IMG/VR virus record: IMGVR_UViG_3300020411_002168
Coordinates: 1 to 31,100 of that record
Direction: 5' to 3' (one strand)
DNA from: a virus
DNA: 31,100 nt
Shown: one piece after another, positions 15,271 to 23,142 of the stretch
Position numbering within the stretch: the stretch's first letter is position 1
Layout of the letters: the number at the start of each line of letters is the position of its first letter
Notes under the pieces: model-generated
What the model saw: only the letters and a program-made list of their open reading frames with translations
The model's database searches: none
What the model was told of the DNA's origin: nothing
Made by a program: the position numbers and the translations under genes

Positions 15271-15521
15271 TGTAATCCATTCAGTAGCGTCTCTAGCGGG
15301 GAATACACCCAATCGGCAGGTATTTCATCTACAAGAGAACCTTCCTCTTCTGTAGTTAATAAATGATAGCGGCTCGATACTTTAATTATACCCCTGTTAG
15401 CTCCGCCCTCTTCAGCATATACAGACCAAACCATAGGCGTTGATAAACCCTCATCGGTAGCCCCTTTTTCAGAACGCTCTACGGCTTCTTGGTAGCTGTC
15501 AAAAACTAGATATTTTTTCAT
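15267..15521 (-). CDS. Small protein downstream of adhesin, possible fibre chaperone
   Basis: An 84-residue soluble acidic protein beginning MKKYLVFDSYQEAVERSEKG. No motif is recognised. It overlaps the adhesin gene by one base (TAATG) and the holin-like gene by four (ATGA). Small proteins directly after receptor-binding genes often help fold or attach them; that role is an inference from position only. The segment TPMVWSVYAEEG and the later YSPLETL resemble no catalytic motif. Confidence 0.6.
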   Translation of the reverse strand: MKKYLVFDSYQEAVERSEKGATDEGLSTPMVWSVYAEEGGANRGIIKVSSRYHLLTTEEEGSLVDEIPADWVYSPLETLLNGLQ

Positions 15522-16564
15522 TAAAAGTGATTAAATGCGGCGTTTATATTAGCTACAATACCTGAATCATTTGATGACTGATTAGAGTCATAAACAATGA
15601 ATTCTTGAATTGGCCCGTTGTGGGAGTAGTTACCACCAAGACTGTGGTGACCTATACCTTGATTACTAGCCGTCCCTGCAAAGGAAACACTATTAGCAGA
15701 AGAACCGGAGTGAGAGCCAGCAGTTCCGTTATGGCTTATAGTCTGAGAAGACGTAGACGCATTGAAGGAAAAAATTCTTGGAATATCAAGGTAGTCAAAA
15801 GCGGCAGACGGCCCTCCTCCTGCGAATGGGCCACCTGGGTATGGAGGGTCGGGATTAGTTGTATCTTCGTGCGGCCCTGTCTTAATAGAACCTAACCCTA
15901 AGTTAGAATAAAATATCTCATCACCACTGCTATATAAAAGATGACCGCAATATTCGGTAGACCCATCACTTAACCACCATGTGCTACCTATTGGAGCCGC
16001 ACCATAAGATAGGGCAAGATCGACCTTGCTTACCCAAAAAACAGATACGTTTCCTATAGATAGACCTGAGTTACTTACTTGCAGAAAACTGGTGTCAGCA
16101 ACGTCCGAATCAGTCACAAACTTTACAGCAGTATTAACTGTCCCGCCCGATCCACTTGTTACTAAGCTCCCTCCGTCATATATTCGGGGTTGCTCGCCGG
16201 GAGCATTAGAAGTCGCGTTAGACCCCTCTCCCGATTGGTCATACCAAGTATCCACATACCCCTCGTTGGCGGAACCCGTAGCCCCTGTTACAAAAGCATC
16301 TAAAGTGGCTCCTGACCCTCCCGATAAATTAGCAGTAGGTGAGTCCCCTGCCACGATTCCATTATCATTAAACGCTATGTCAGCAGTCTCATCATCGTCA
16401 TTCCTAACCTTCATGGCATACCCCGTATAATCAGTCCGTAGTTTACGAACCGAATACGCTCGATGAGCATTCGGGTAAGTGTCCAATAGCAACGGTGTGC
16501 TGGCAAACAACCCACTCGCTGGGTTAGCGGTTACGCCGCCACCTAATCCAAGTCGGGGAGCCAT
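15521..16564 (-). CDS. Receptor-binding / tail-fibre-like protein with lectin-like fold
   Basis: A 347-residue protein. The N-terminal part has AYSVRKLRTDYTGYAMKVR, an acidic stretch and later VDTWYDQSGEGSNAT...QPRIYDGG. This order matches the concanavalin-like domain of alpha-L-arabinofuranosidase B, a fold also found in phage adhesins. Catalytic residues cannot be verified. The remainder is rich in Ser, Gly, Thr and Asn with beta-like stretches, typical of fibre tips. It is followed at once by a possible chaperone and the lysis genes. Binding to a host surface sugar is a reasonable inference. Confidence 0.7.
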   Translation of the reverse strand: MAPRLGLGGGVTANPASGLFASTPLLLDTYPNAHRAYSVRKLRTDYTGYAMKVRNDDDETADIAFNDNGIVAGDSPTANLSGGSGATLDAFVTGATGSANEGYVDTWYDQSGEGSNATSNAPGEQPRIYDGGSLVTSGSGGTVNTAVKFVTDSDVADTSFLQVSNSGLSIGNVSVFWVSKVDLALSYGAAPIGSTWWLSDGSTEYCGHLLYSSGDEIFYSNLGLGSIKTGPHEDTTNPDPPYPGGPFAGGGPSAAFDYLDIPRIFSFNASTSSQTISHNGTAGSHSGSSANSVSFAGTASNQGIGHHSLGGNYSHNGPIQEFIVYDSNQSSNDSGIVANINAAFNHF

Positions 16565-16570
16565 GGTTCT

Positions 16571-16888
16571 TTAGGCGGCGTGGTAGCAGAGGACTGAACC
16601 GCTATCTAGCCCAACAGCAGTGAACTGTCCGTAGATTGTGACTCCTTTTGGTATGGTAATAGGGCTAGTATCACCTATAAGATTCTTTGTTGCTGAATCT
16701 GTTAGCTCTGGCCATACCGTATTCGTAGCGTGTAGCACCGAATCCTCAAGAGCTACAATGGCGCATATATCTGGGACAGTCTCTCCACTATGTAGTGCGG
16801 CCCATCGTGCGGCGACAGTTTCAGTTCCCGAAAGGGCAGTTGCTCCGGCCTGACCGAAGGATTGTTTATCAATGTTTGTTGTAGCCAT
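16571..16888 (-). CDS. Small virion-associated protein candidate
   Basis: A 105-residue protein with a low-charge, Ala/Thr/Ser-rich sequence and a beta-like C-terminal half (PITIPKGVTIYGQFTAVGLDSGSVLCYH). Sequences ending this way are common among small phage decoration and fibre-associated proteins. It lies six bases before the adhesin gene on the same strand, which supports a virion role. The family is not identified. The leader is AT-rich and has no Shine-Dalgarno sequence. Confidence 0.65.
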   Translation of the reverse strand: MATTNIDKQSFGQAGATALSGTETVAARWAALHSGETVPDICAIVALEDSVLHATNTVWPELTDSATKNLIGDTSPITIPKGVTIYGQFTAVGLDSGSVLCYHAA

Positions 16889-16910
16889 AGCTAATTATTG
16901 TTTGTTTAAA

Positions 16911-17627
16911 TTAATACATCCCTAATATGGAGCCTCCTGGTCCACTTGGGGCAACAAAGGGTCTTGGTTTTGCGCCACCCCTGTATGCGTCGAGGTCGGC
17001 ATCTAAAACTTTCTGGCAAGTCTGCCAGTGGTATTCGGCTCTCTGAACATCAGCGTTGTCTTCAGACAATTTTCCTAAGAAAGCATGTTTAAGAACCGAT
17101 GGGTCATTAGGCACGAACACCCTATGCGAATCCGCGCTGACATCAACATACTTTCGACGCAAAAGGAATGTCGCTTTTGAATCAGACTTAACAGGTGATA
17201 TCCTATACTGCCTTCTTGCGGGATCTAAAGAAGCTGATGTGTAAGGCTCTGTGGTGACATACCCATCGTCAAATACACCTGACATAAGGGAAGTTACATC
17301 TGAAGCAGCTGAAGTGCTTGGTTCCCCAAACATTCGGTAATCATGCCAAATTGAATACAATGCGGTTGGGCTATCCTCAAGGATACACGCAAGTATACTA
17401 TCGTAGCCCACACCAGTAGACTGACTGTCTTCAGGAAGCACATAAACCCCTTTGTGGACGGGCTGTTCTTCAAGCGTAGTCATCATGTCCCGCCAGAAAC
17501 CCATATTGTAAATACGGGGCATAATCTCGTTCAAGGCTTTGCGGAACTCCACTGCGCCTGTCTGAAGCGATGCATCCAAATACTTTTGGTATTTGGACTG
17601 TAAGTCCTCTGCGGTAACTGCTGGCAT
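16911..17627 (-). CDS. Structural protein, possible head-tail connector
   Basis: A 238-residue soluble protein. The N-terminus is helical (YLDASLQTGAVEFRKALNEIMPRIYNMGFWRDM), the middle mixed, and the C-terminus Gly/Pro-rich. ALNEIMPRIYNMG is similar in feel to segments of podovirus tail-tube A (gatekeeper) proteins, and the size fits, but this is a weak resemblance. It lies between the glycosyltransferase and the small protein before the adhesin. No enzymatic motif is visible. The virion role is likely from context; the connector role is a guess. Confidence 0.6.
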   Translation of the reverse strand: MPAVTAEDLQSKYQKYLDASLQTGAVEFRKALNEIMPRIYNMGFWRDMMTTLEEQPVHKGVYVLPEDSQSTGVGYDSILACILEDSPTALYSIWHDYRMFGEPSTSAASDVTSLMSGVFDDGYVTTEPYTSASLDPARRQYRISPVKSDSKATFLLRRKYVDVSADSHRVFVPNDPSVLKHAFLGKLSEDNADVQRAEYHWQTCQKVLDADLDAYRGGAKPRPFVAPSGPGGSILGMY

Positions 17628-17655
17628 GACTCGTTAAATATAGGGGATTTGGGGG

Positions 17656-18381
17656 TTATTTCAAGAGGGTAACCGTGCTACCCAGATTAGGCTGTAACTC
17701 GTCCGGTATATCCTCCCAGACACGTTTGGGGTCTATCTTACCACATACGTCACTGTAGCCCGCATCCTGCCCGCAGACCCAATCTGGGGGGCAGTATACA
17801 GGCCATTTGTGTTCTCTGTGGGCATCCTCAATAAGTTGGTCATTTAACCATGAAGGGTTCTCTTTGATCTTCTCAACATCATGTAATTGAGCGTAAAATT
17901 CTTTGAACGCCGACTTATGTAATGCGTAAGCGTGGGCGCGGTTCACGGACAATGGGATAATGACTTCGGGGGTGTCGGTAAATGTTACTGGCCCCCTGTG
18001 TTGCCCACCGAAATATAACTGACCCCAATCGTCAGGAACTGCCTCCATAAAGGTGTTAATCCGCTCCAGCGCATCCGGTAAAAAATAAACATCGTCCTCT
18101 AGGACAAGGACATTCTGAGGAGCTTCCCGCCGTAGATGGATGTGCAGAACATCCTCAATAACCCTACGGTGAGACTGAAGACATCCCCAAGCACCGTTAC
18201 TCAGCTTCCAATAATTTGGGGGTTGGGTATACTTTCCGATAACAGCAGGATATAAAATAACCTTGGAAATATCAACTACACCCGTAGACAGGAGGTTCTC
18301 CTTCAGGGCTTCCAGCCTGTCCTTACGATGGGCGCAGTGAATCACATACACTGCGTCGAACCATTCAGTTAGGGTCTTCAT
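17656..18381 (-). CDS. Family 25 glycosyltransferase
   Basis: A 241-residue enzyme of the GT25 (LPS glycosyltransferase) type. The N-terminus shows AVYVIHCAHRKDRLE, the family's opening strand and Arg-rich turn. GCLQSHRRVIEDVL follows, and VLVLEDDVYF holds the acidic EDD (95-97) expected to bind metal and nucleotide sugar. It lies in the middle of the virion operon and overlaps the upstream structural gene (ATGA), so it is made with virion proteins. It may glycosylate a capsid or fibre protein, or alter host surface sugars. The acceptor is unknown. Confidence 0.88.
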   Translation of the reverse strand: MKTLTEWFDAVYVIHCAHRKDRLEALKENLLSTGVVDISKVILYPAVIGKYTQPPNYWKLSNGAWGCLQSHRRVIEDVLHIHLRREAPQNVLVLEDDVYFLPDALERINTFMEAVPDDWGQLYFGGQHRGPVTFTDTPEVIIPLSVNRAHAYALHKSAFKEFYAQLHDVEKIKENPSWLNDQLIEDAHREHKWPVYCPPDWVCGQDAGYSDVCGKIDPKRVWEDIPDELQPNLGSTVTLLK

Positions 18382-19373
18382 TCTGGTTCTTCCCCGAAAC
18401 CCTCTGAGTAAGCCGTTACGGCGAGGTTTGATACACTTAGATAAATATCACTATGTATGTATTGAGTTACTATTGGGCCTGTTTTTTTGCCTGTAGGTTC
18501 AATTTTAGCCAATAGTATGTAGTATACCCCAAAGCGTAGTCTGTCTTCAGACGATCCACCCGTAGCTAACTTGTTCATTGTTGCTGGGATAACTGGGTCG
18601 GGGTCGGCTCGCATTATTTGGAGATCGGGGTCTGACGCATCATCATTTTTATCCACTATAGCCGCCGCCGCAATAGGGCGGTTAGCCGCACCGGATGTAG
18701 TATCAGTTTTGTTTTCTTCTATGACGGAAATAATATTTAAATCATTTGTCTCCCCAGAAAGCTCAATGCCTGTTGTGCTGTATTTTAAGACGTAACGCAG
18801 ATGGACATAATTAACTTGCTCAGGATCAAAATAAGTTGATGTGGATGTTAAGTTTGCATAACCATGTGCGGCATCAGAATTAGTAAACTCTTCTGCTAAG
18901 GCTTTCGTTGGGGAAACATATACAGCGTCATTTCCAAACGAGGGGAACCCATCATCACCGTTCACCGGGAATATGTCAGCAAGAGTAACACCTGTATCAT
19001 TAGTAGTGTCAGCGGCTTCATCCTGACCACCTGACGGCCCCAGCACGGTGACACCCCCAGCAGGGACAGTCGCAGAATCATTGGTAGTCAGATAAAATCG
19101 CCCCTCACGGACACGGATTTTCCACTGCTCGTCTTGCACATCAAAATACCTATTCACCTTGAACGGGTGGTCTGGTATCCTTTCCGGTGGGTGGTAGTCA
19201 GGGATATAGATATCACTAACCCCTTCTTCATATCGCGGGACACTGAAGTCGGGGGTCATCCCGTCAGGGAGATCGCCATTTTGGTTGGGTAACCAAAATG
19301 AGCCTAGTTGTGGAGAAACTTGACCACTGCCATCTGCACCTGTTTGTGGGAATTCTTTAGGGCTTTCATCCAT
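18378..19373 (-). CDS. Structural protein, 331 residues, unknown role
   Basis: An acidic, Asp/Thr/Ser/Gly-rich protein with a Pro-rich N-terminus (YHPPERIPDHPFKVNRYF) and beta-type C-terminal body. The segment WKIRVREGRFYL resembles parts of phage fibre or spike proteins that I have seen near receptor-binding genes. It overlaps its upstream neighbour by one base (TAATG) and the glycosyltransferase by four. There is no catalytic motif, signal or membrane helix. A minor virion role follows from context. Confidence 0.65.
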   Translation of the reverse strand: MDESPKEFPQTGADGSGQVSPQLGSFWLPNQNGDLPDGMTPDFSVPRYEEGVSDIYIPDYHPPERIPDHPFKVNRYFDVQDEQWKIRVREGRFYLTTNDSATVPAGGVTVLGPSGGQDEAADTTNDTGVTLADIFPVNGDDGFPSFGNDAVYVSPTKALAEEFTNSDAAHGYANLTSTSTYFDPEQVNYVHLRYVLKYSTTGIELSGETNDLNIISVIEENKTDTTSGAANRPIAAAAIVDKNDDASDPDLQIMRADPDPVIPATMNKLATGGSSEDRLRFGVYYILLAKIEPTGKKTGPIVTQYIHSDIYLSVSNLAVTAYSEGFGEEPE

Positions 19374-20923
19374 TATTCTTCTTCTGGGATATCATTATCT
19401 CCGAAATTATCTAATGATAGAGACACACCTGTATCTGGGCTGTAAGCAGTTACTTTTGTGCGGAGATACCCACCCCTAAATGGTTGTTGGTCGTCAGAAA
19501 TAACTAAATAGTCAGGCCAATTTGTCCAATTAGTTGCGGGCCAAGTAGCATTATATGAAATGTATTCCCACTCAGCATCATCGGTTCCTGTAGTATACAG
19601 GAATGTATACTCGTTATGCAGACATCTGGGGACTTTAATGTTAAACATCGGTGTAGTGAAAAACATAGCCATTGGCTCCATTGGCTTCACATTGGCTAAC
19701 TGAATGTTACTCCCAGCATCCCCAGTAGTTCCTGCTGGGGCATCGAAAGGTTCTCTGCGCCAAAACTGTTCTATCTTCATTTTTGTTGGGCCAGAATAAG
19801 CCTCGCGCAAAAACGTAGGGTAAGTTATTAACTGTGATGTTCCATTCCTACGCGGCCACTGCTGTGTAATAATTTCACCAAACACAGCGGGCCAACCCAT
19901 ATCCTTGTATGTAAAATACTCACTTACCTTCCCGTTAGAGTCCGTTATAACAACCATGCGCTCAAACAAGGCATACCAGTTGTCTGACAACTGCTTGCCT
20001 TCGCGCATGATGCCATATGTATCTACACCCCAAAAGGGGTGTTTCTGGCCAGCATCACCGTAGTCACCAGCAACTGCCGGAGTAGCTATTCCGGTATAAT
20101 ATGCTTCAGCATCGCTAAATACATACTCCGCTATTCCGTTTTCGGAATCTGCCCCATTAACTGGGTAAGTCGTGTTATCCACTCCAGGGCTGTCCGTGCC
20201 ACCATCATTGTCTAAAAAGTCAACGGTGGCTACCACTTGCTGATCCTTGTAGAAAAGAGTCTCTTTTGAGATCAACCCACCGTAAGGTTTAGTTGGGCTA
20301 GAACCGCCAAGGTCTGCTCTGCCGGAAAATTGTTGGTCTGCGTCTATACTGCGGATAGTGACTCGCTTAACGAAGACCCGCTGCTCTACAACAAACAGGC
20401 TATCGAGAACTTCATCCCCCGACCTAACCTGCTTCTTCTCAAATAAGATATATTTATCATCCGTCCCCGAAGTGGAAAAATTATTCACCCCAAATGGATC
20501 ATTTGTAGTAGTGGGCATTGATGTGTTCAATGCAGGAAGAGCTTCATCGAAATGAGTTTCTCCTCCATTACCACTCCCAAGTTTTCTTGGTAGGACGTAA
20601 GTCCTTACAACGGTATCAAAGCGTGGGCTACTCGCACCCGCTGCTTGGAACTCCCAATTGTATTCGTCTTGGTTGGCGCGGTCTTTAATATAATACCAAT
20701 CCTGAAACTGCCCTTGGTCATTATCCCCGTTCTTGATAAGGGCTAACTTGAAATCGGGAAACCTAGTAGTATCAGGGTGCGGTGTGCCATAAGCAGTCTC
20801 GTCGGCAGCATCCGCAGAACTTACGTTTTTACTGGCATCTACGCGCTCAACGACAACAAGGTCAGCAACCTTCGGGGTCGCAAATTCAATTACCCGTTGC
20901 CTTCTGTTTGAGGATATAGGCAT
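19373..20923 (-). CDS. Structural protein, 516 residues, possible tail or spike component
   Basis: The largest product between the capsid and adhesin genes, apart from none of the known tail enzymes. It is rich in Asp, Thr, Tyr and Trp, beta-type throughout, with no coiled coil or membrane helix, so it is not a tape measure. FERMVVITDSNGKVSEYFTYKDMGWPAV and the Trp-rich stretch WEYISYNATWPATNWTNWP are distinctive but not recognised. Size and position suit a short-tail tube or spike protein. It begins ten bases after its upstream neighbour ends. Confidence 0.65.
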   Translation of the reverse strand: MPISSNRRQRVIEFATPKVADLVVVERVDASKNVSSADAADETAYGTPHPDTTRFPDFKLALIKNGDNDQGQFQDWYYIKDRANQDEYNWEFQAAGASSPRFDTVVRTYVLPRKLGSGNGGETHFDEALPALNTSMPTTTNDPFGVNNFSTSGTDDKYILFEKKQVRSGDEVLDSLFVVEQRVFVKRVTIRSIDADQQFSGRADLGGSSPTKPYGGLISKETLFYKDQQVVATVDFLDNDGGTDSPGVDNTTYPVNGADSENGIAEYVFSDAEAYYTGIATPAVAGDYGDAGQKHPFWGVDTYGIMREGKQLSDNWYALFERMVVITDSNGKVSEYFTYKDMGWPAVFGEIITQQWPRRNGTSQLITYPTFLREAYSGPTKMKIEQFWRREPFDAPAGTTGDAGSNIQLANVKPMEPMAMFFTTPMFNIKVPRCLHNEYTFLYTTGTDDAEWEYISYNATWPATNWTNWPDYLVISDDQQPFRGGYLRTKVTAYSPDTGVSLSLDNFGDNDIPEEE

Positions 20924-20933
20924 GGGTTAATAA

Positions 20934-21491
20934 TTAGTCTTTGGCGATGCAGACGACTCTTATAATGTCAGTGGTTGCCGTCCAAGTAAATGTCACCTTA
21001 TTATCGGAAGCGGTAGCAAAGCGTGGCACAAGCAAGGCAGAACGGGCTACTCCCACCTCACCATCTAGTGTAAAAGTCCCCCCTAATTTTACTGCATTTG
21101 CTCCTGCGGTGGTAATAGTTACATCGCCATCATTATTAGCATCTGTCTCGTAATAAATAGCTATTATCTTAGCTACCGAGTTAGAAACTTCCGCTCCAGC
21201 AGCATCAATTATTCTTTCAGCGGCGCCACTAGCTCCAACTGGATTGGAAGATATCAAGTTAGTCCCTTCTGTGCCGCTAGAACCACTAAGTTCCAATTCA
21301 GAAGTGTCTAAATGCCAGTCTACGCTGTTATCAACGTGACCACTAGTTAGTGTAAAGTCATAAATAATATCTGCATCAGTGCTGGACAGCGAAACAGAGT
21401 TAGACCCCCCGACTTTTATGTTCTTCTGGAGTCCGGTAGAACTAACACGGGCAGAGATCATCTGCCGCAACTGTATGGAACTTAATGTCAT
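20934..21491 (-). CDS. Small beta-rich structural protein
   Basis: A 185-residue Ser/Thr/Ala-rich protein with repeated beta-like strands (VSLSSTDADIIYDFTLTSG, GANAVKLGGTFTLDG, TFTWTATTDIIRVVCIA). There is no enzymatic motif. The composition is typical of decoration or tail proteins. The start lies directly after the stop of the acidic helical protein upstream (TAAAATG), so translation is probably coupled. Confidence 0.65.
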   Translation of the reverse strand: MTLSSIQLRQMISARVSSTGLQKNIKVGGSNSVSLSSTDADIIYDFTLTSGHVDNSVDWHLDTSELELSGSSGTEGTNLISSNPVGASGAAERIIDAAGAEVSNSVAKIIAIYYETDANNDGDVTITTAGANAVKLGGTFTLDGEVGVARSALLVPRFATASDNKVTFTWTATTDIIRVVCIAKD

Positions 21492-21492
21492 T

Positions 21493-21852
21493 TTACTTCA
21501 TCCGTTTCTCAATCGAAATAAGGAAACCACCACCCATGTCACCGTCGTCCCCTCTGTCATCCCCATGCTCAGATTCGACGGCTTCCTTGTCGTGGACAAG
21601 ATAGTCATGAATGGCGGTTAAGTAGTCGTTGGCCAGGGTCAGCTTTGACTGAACCCAACCCTTGGAAAGCTTCTCGTCTAACTGGCCAGAGCCAATCATT
21701 TCAACCAACTCACACGACTTGTCATGGACAGCGCGGAGGTCAGTTGCGGACATAGAAGCATCATCCTTGTCACCCCCATTGTGGGGGTTACCCTTGGAGT
21801 TTCCCTTTTCGGTTGGGTTATTAACCGAAACCATATTGTCGTAGTTGTCCAT
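21493..21852 (-). CDS. Acidic helical protein, unknown role in head module
   Basis: A 119-residue protein. ATG 21852 is preferred over 21861 because it lies one base after the upstream stop (TAAGATG), the same junction seen at 26014. The central helix GWVQSKLTLANDYLTAIHDYL recalls a segment found near the C-terminus of several marine phage structural proteins. Flanks are acidic and Gly-rich (HGDDRGDDGDMGGG). No function is assigned. Confidence 0.65.
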   Translation of the reverse strand: MDNYDNMVSVNNPTEKGNSKGNPHNGGDKDDASMSATDLRAVHDKSCELVEMIGSGQLDEKLSKGWVQSKLTLANDYLTAIHDYLVHDKEAVESEHGDDRGDDGDMGGGFLISIEKRMK

Positions 21853-21853
21853 C

Positions 21854-22369
21854 TTATGCATACATTGGACCCGCTTCTGGCTCTGCGGGACTCCCTATCG
21901 GGGGTTCAGTCACGGGGGAACCCTCTGGTGGGGGAGACCCCATCTCACGATAAAGTTGGAGGGCAAACTCAGTCATGCTCACATCTCCTGACTTTAAGCC
22001 TTCAGCCATCGCAGGGTCCGCCTCCAAAGAAGCTTCGATTTGTTGCACCTTCTGTTGGTCTGCCGGTGATGCAGGATCGAAGGGTGACCCAAAAACAACT
22101 TCAAAAAGTTGGAGAACTAGCCCCTCATCAGGGAGCATTGTTGACTCTTCAGTTTCAGAAGGTTGCTCTTCAATAACCTGCTCTATAGCGGGTCCTTCCC
22201 CTGGGTCTTCTGGAGCCAGTTGAGCAAGAACTTCGTCGATGTATTCACCGCCCTCAGTGTCAATCTTTGCGTCGTCAGCAGCTGCCTGCTCAGGGGTTTC
22301 TCCTTCATAGAGAACTAAGTTACCCTCCTCGTCTCGTAATCTTTTTCCGGTATTTGGATTTCTCGGCAT
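21854..22369 (-). CDS. Acidic Pro/Glu-rich protein
   Basis: A 171-residue strongly acidic protein with a basic start (PRNPNTGKRLRDEEG), Pro/Glu-rich stretches and a middle helical segment (LVLQLFEVVFGSPF, QQKVQQIEASLEADP). The composition suggests an unstructured virion or assembly protein. It is the first gene after the terminator at 22391-22433, so it needs read-through or its own promoter; none is obvious in the 60-base gap. Confidence 0.6.
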   Translation of the reverse strand: MPRNPNTGKRLRDEEGNLVLYEGETPEQAAADDAKIDTEGGEYIDEVLAQLAPEDPGEGPAIEQVIEEQPSETEESTMLPDEGLVLQLFEVVFGSPFDPASPADQQKVQQIEASLEADPAMAEGLKSGDVSMTEFALQLYREMGSPPPEGSPVTEPPIGSPAEPEAGPMYA

Positions 22370-22390
22370 TGTATCAAATGGTTAAAATAA

Positions 22391-22433
22391 AGAACCCCGA
22401 TCCCCTCTCTAGTGTTAGAGGATCGGGGATTCT
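22391..22433 (-). terminator. Rho-independent terminator after 22457-23080 gene
   Basis: CCCCGAT (22395-22401) pairs with ATCGGGG (22422-22428), and CCTCT (22404-22408) with AGAGG (22417-22421), with AGAA/TTCT extending the outer end. On the minus strand the stem is followed by TTCTTTATTTTAAC. It lies just downstream of the 207-residue protein gene and would trim transcripts of the capsid region. Confidence 0.75.
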
Positions 22434-22456
22434 TGTGAATTATGGATTGTTACTGA

Positions 22457-23080
22457 TTACTGCAAGTGGAGTGGAGTAACGCAATCTTTGTAATCTGCGA
22501 TATCAAAAATATCTGCAAGAATCACAACTTGACCAGCAGACAGATCGTTAATGTGAACAGAGTTATCTGAACTCCCTACAGTTAACGTGACTATCAAGTC
22601 TTCATTAGCGGGGTCGTCTATAACAGGGTTGGTATATGTTCCTGTCATAGCTGAACCTGAGTTGTCGATGAAAGTGTTAACAGTTGCTGACCCTGTTCTT
22701 ACATCGAACGCATCAATAAACTCGTCGGGGTCGCTAGTCTCACCAACATCAATAGTCATTCCATTGCTTGTCTCCCCGGAGGCGGGTGCAAATAGCTCAG
22801 TGCAAACTGCTCTTACTACTGAAAGTCTCTCAGTAGCACTGAACGTGTGCAAAGTAATTGCTTGAGATATACTACTTGCGGCCCCGGCAGTGTTTCCTGT
22901 GAAGGAGGTATGATCATAGTTGATCACATAAGCGTGGGTGAATCCTTGAGCGGCAAGCCCAAGAGGAAACTGCTCGACCTGACTTGACCCAGAGGAGCTT
23001 TTGTCAACAACCGCAACAGGGTCGTTCATAGCTACCTTGTTATTGGTCTGGAGAATCGTGATATCATCTAAAGTTGGCAT
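22457..23080 (-). CDS. Minor capsid or decoration protein candidate
   Basis: A 207-residue protein, rich in Ser, Thr, Ala and Asp with beta-like segments (AYVINYDHTSFTG, LIVTLTVGSSDNSVHIND). It lies directly after the capsid gene and is bounded by a terminator on each side, so it may be made at a level different from the rest of the head genes. Position and composition fit a decoration protein. No motif is diagnostic. Confidence 0.65.
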   Translation of the reverse strand: MPTLDDITILQTNNKVAMNDPVAVVDKSSSGSSQVEQFPLGLAAQGFTHAYVINYDHTSFTGNTAGAASSISQAITLHTFSATERLSVVRAVCTELFAPASGETSNGMTIDVGETSDPDEFIDAFDVRTGSATVNTFIDNSGSAMTGTYTNPVIDDPANEDLIVTLTVGSSDNSVHINDLSAGQVVILADIFDIADYKDCVTPLHLQ

Positions 23081-23107
23081 AATTTTTTACTTGTTGAATT
23101 AAATTAT

Positions 23108-23136
23108 GCGGGGTTCCCCTTTACGAGGAACCCCGC
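23108..23136 (-). terminator. Rho-independent terminator after major capsid gene
   Basis: A ten-pair perfect GC-rich stem, GCGGGGTTCC (23108-23117) with GGAACCCCGC (23127-23136), begins six bases after the capsid stop. On the minus strand it is followed by ATAATTTAATTC, a weak U-tract, so termination may be partial. Confidence 0.8.
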
Positions 23137-23142
23137 TTTAGA

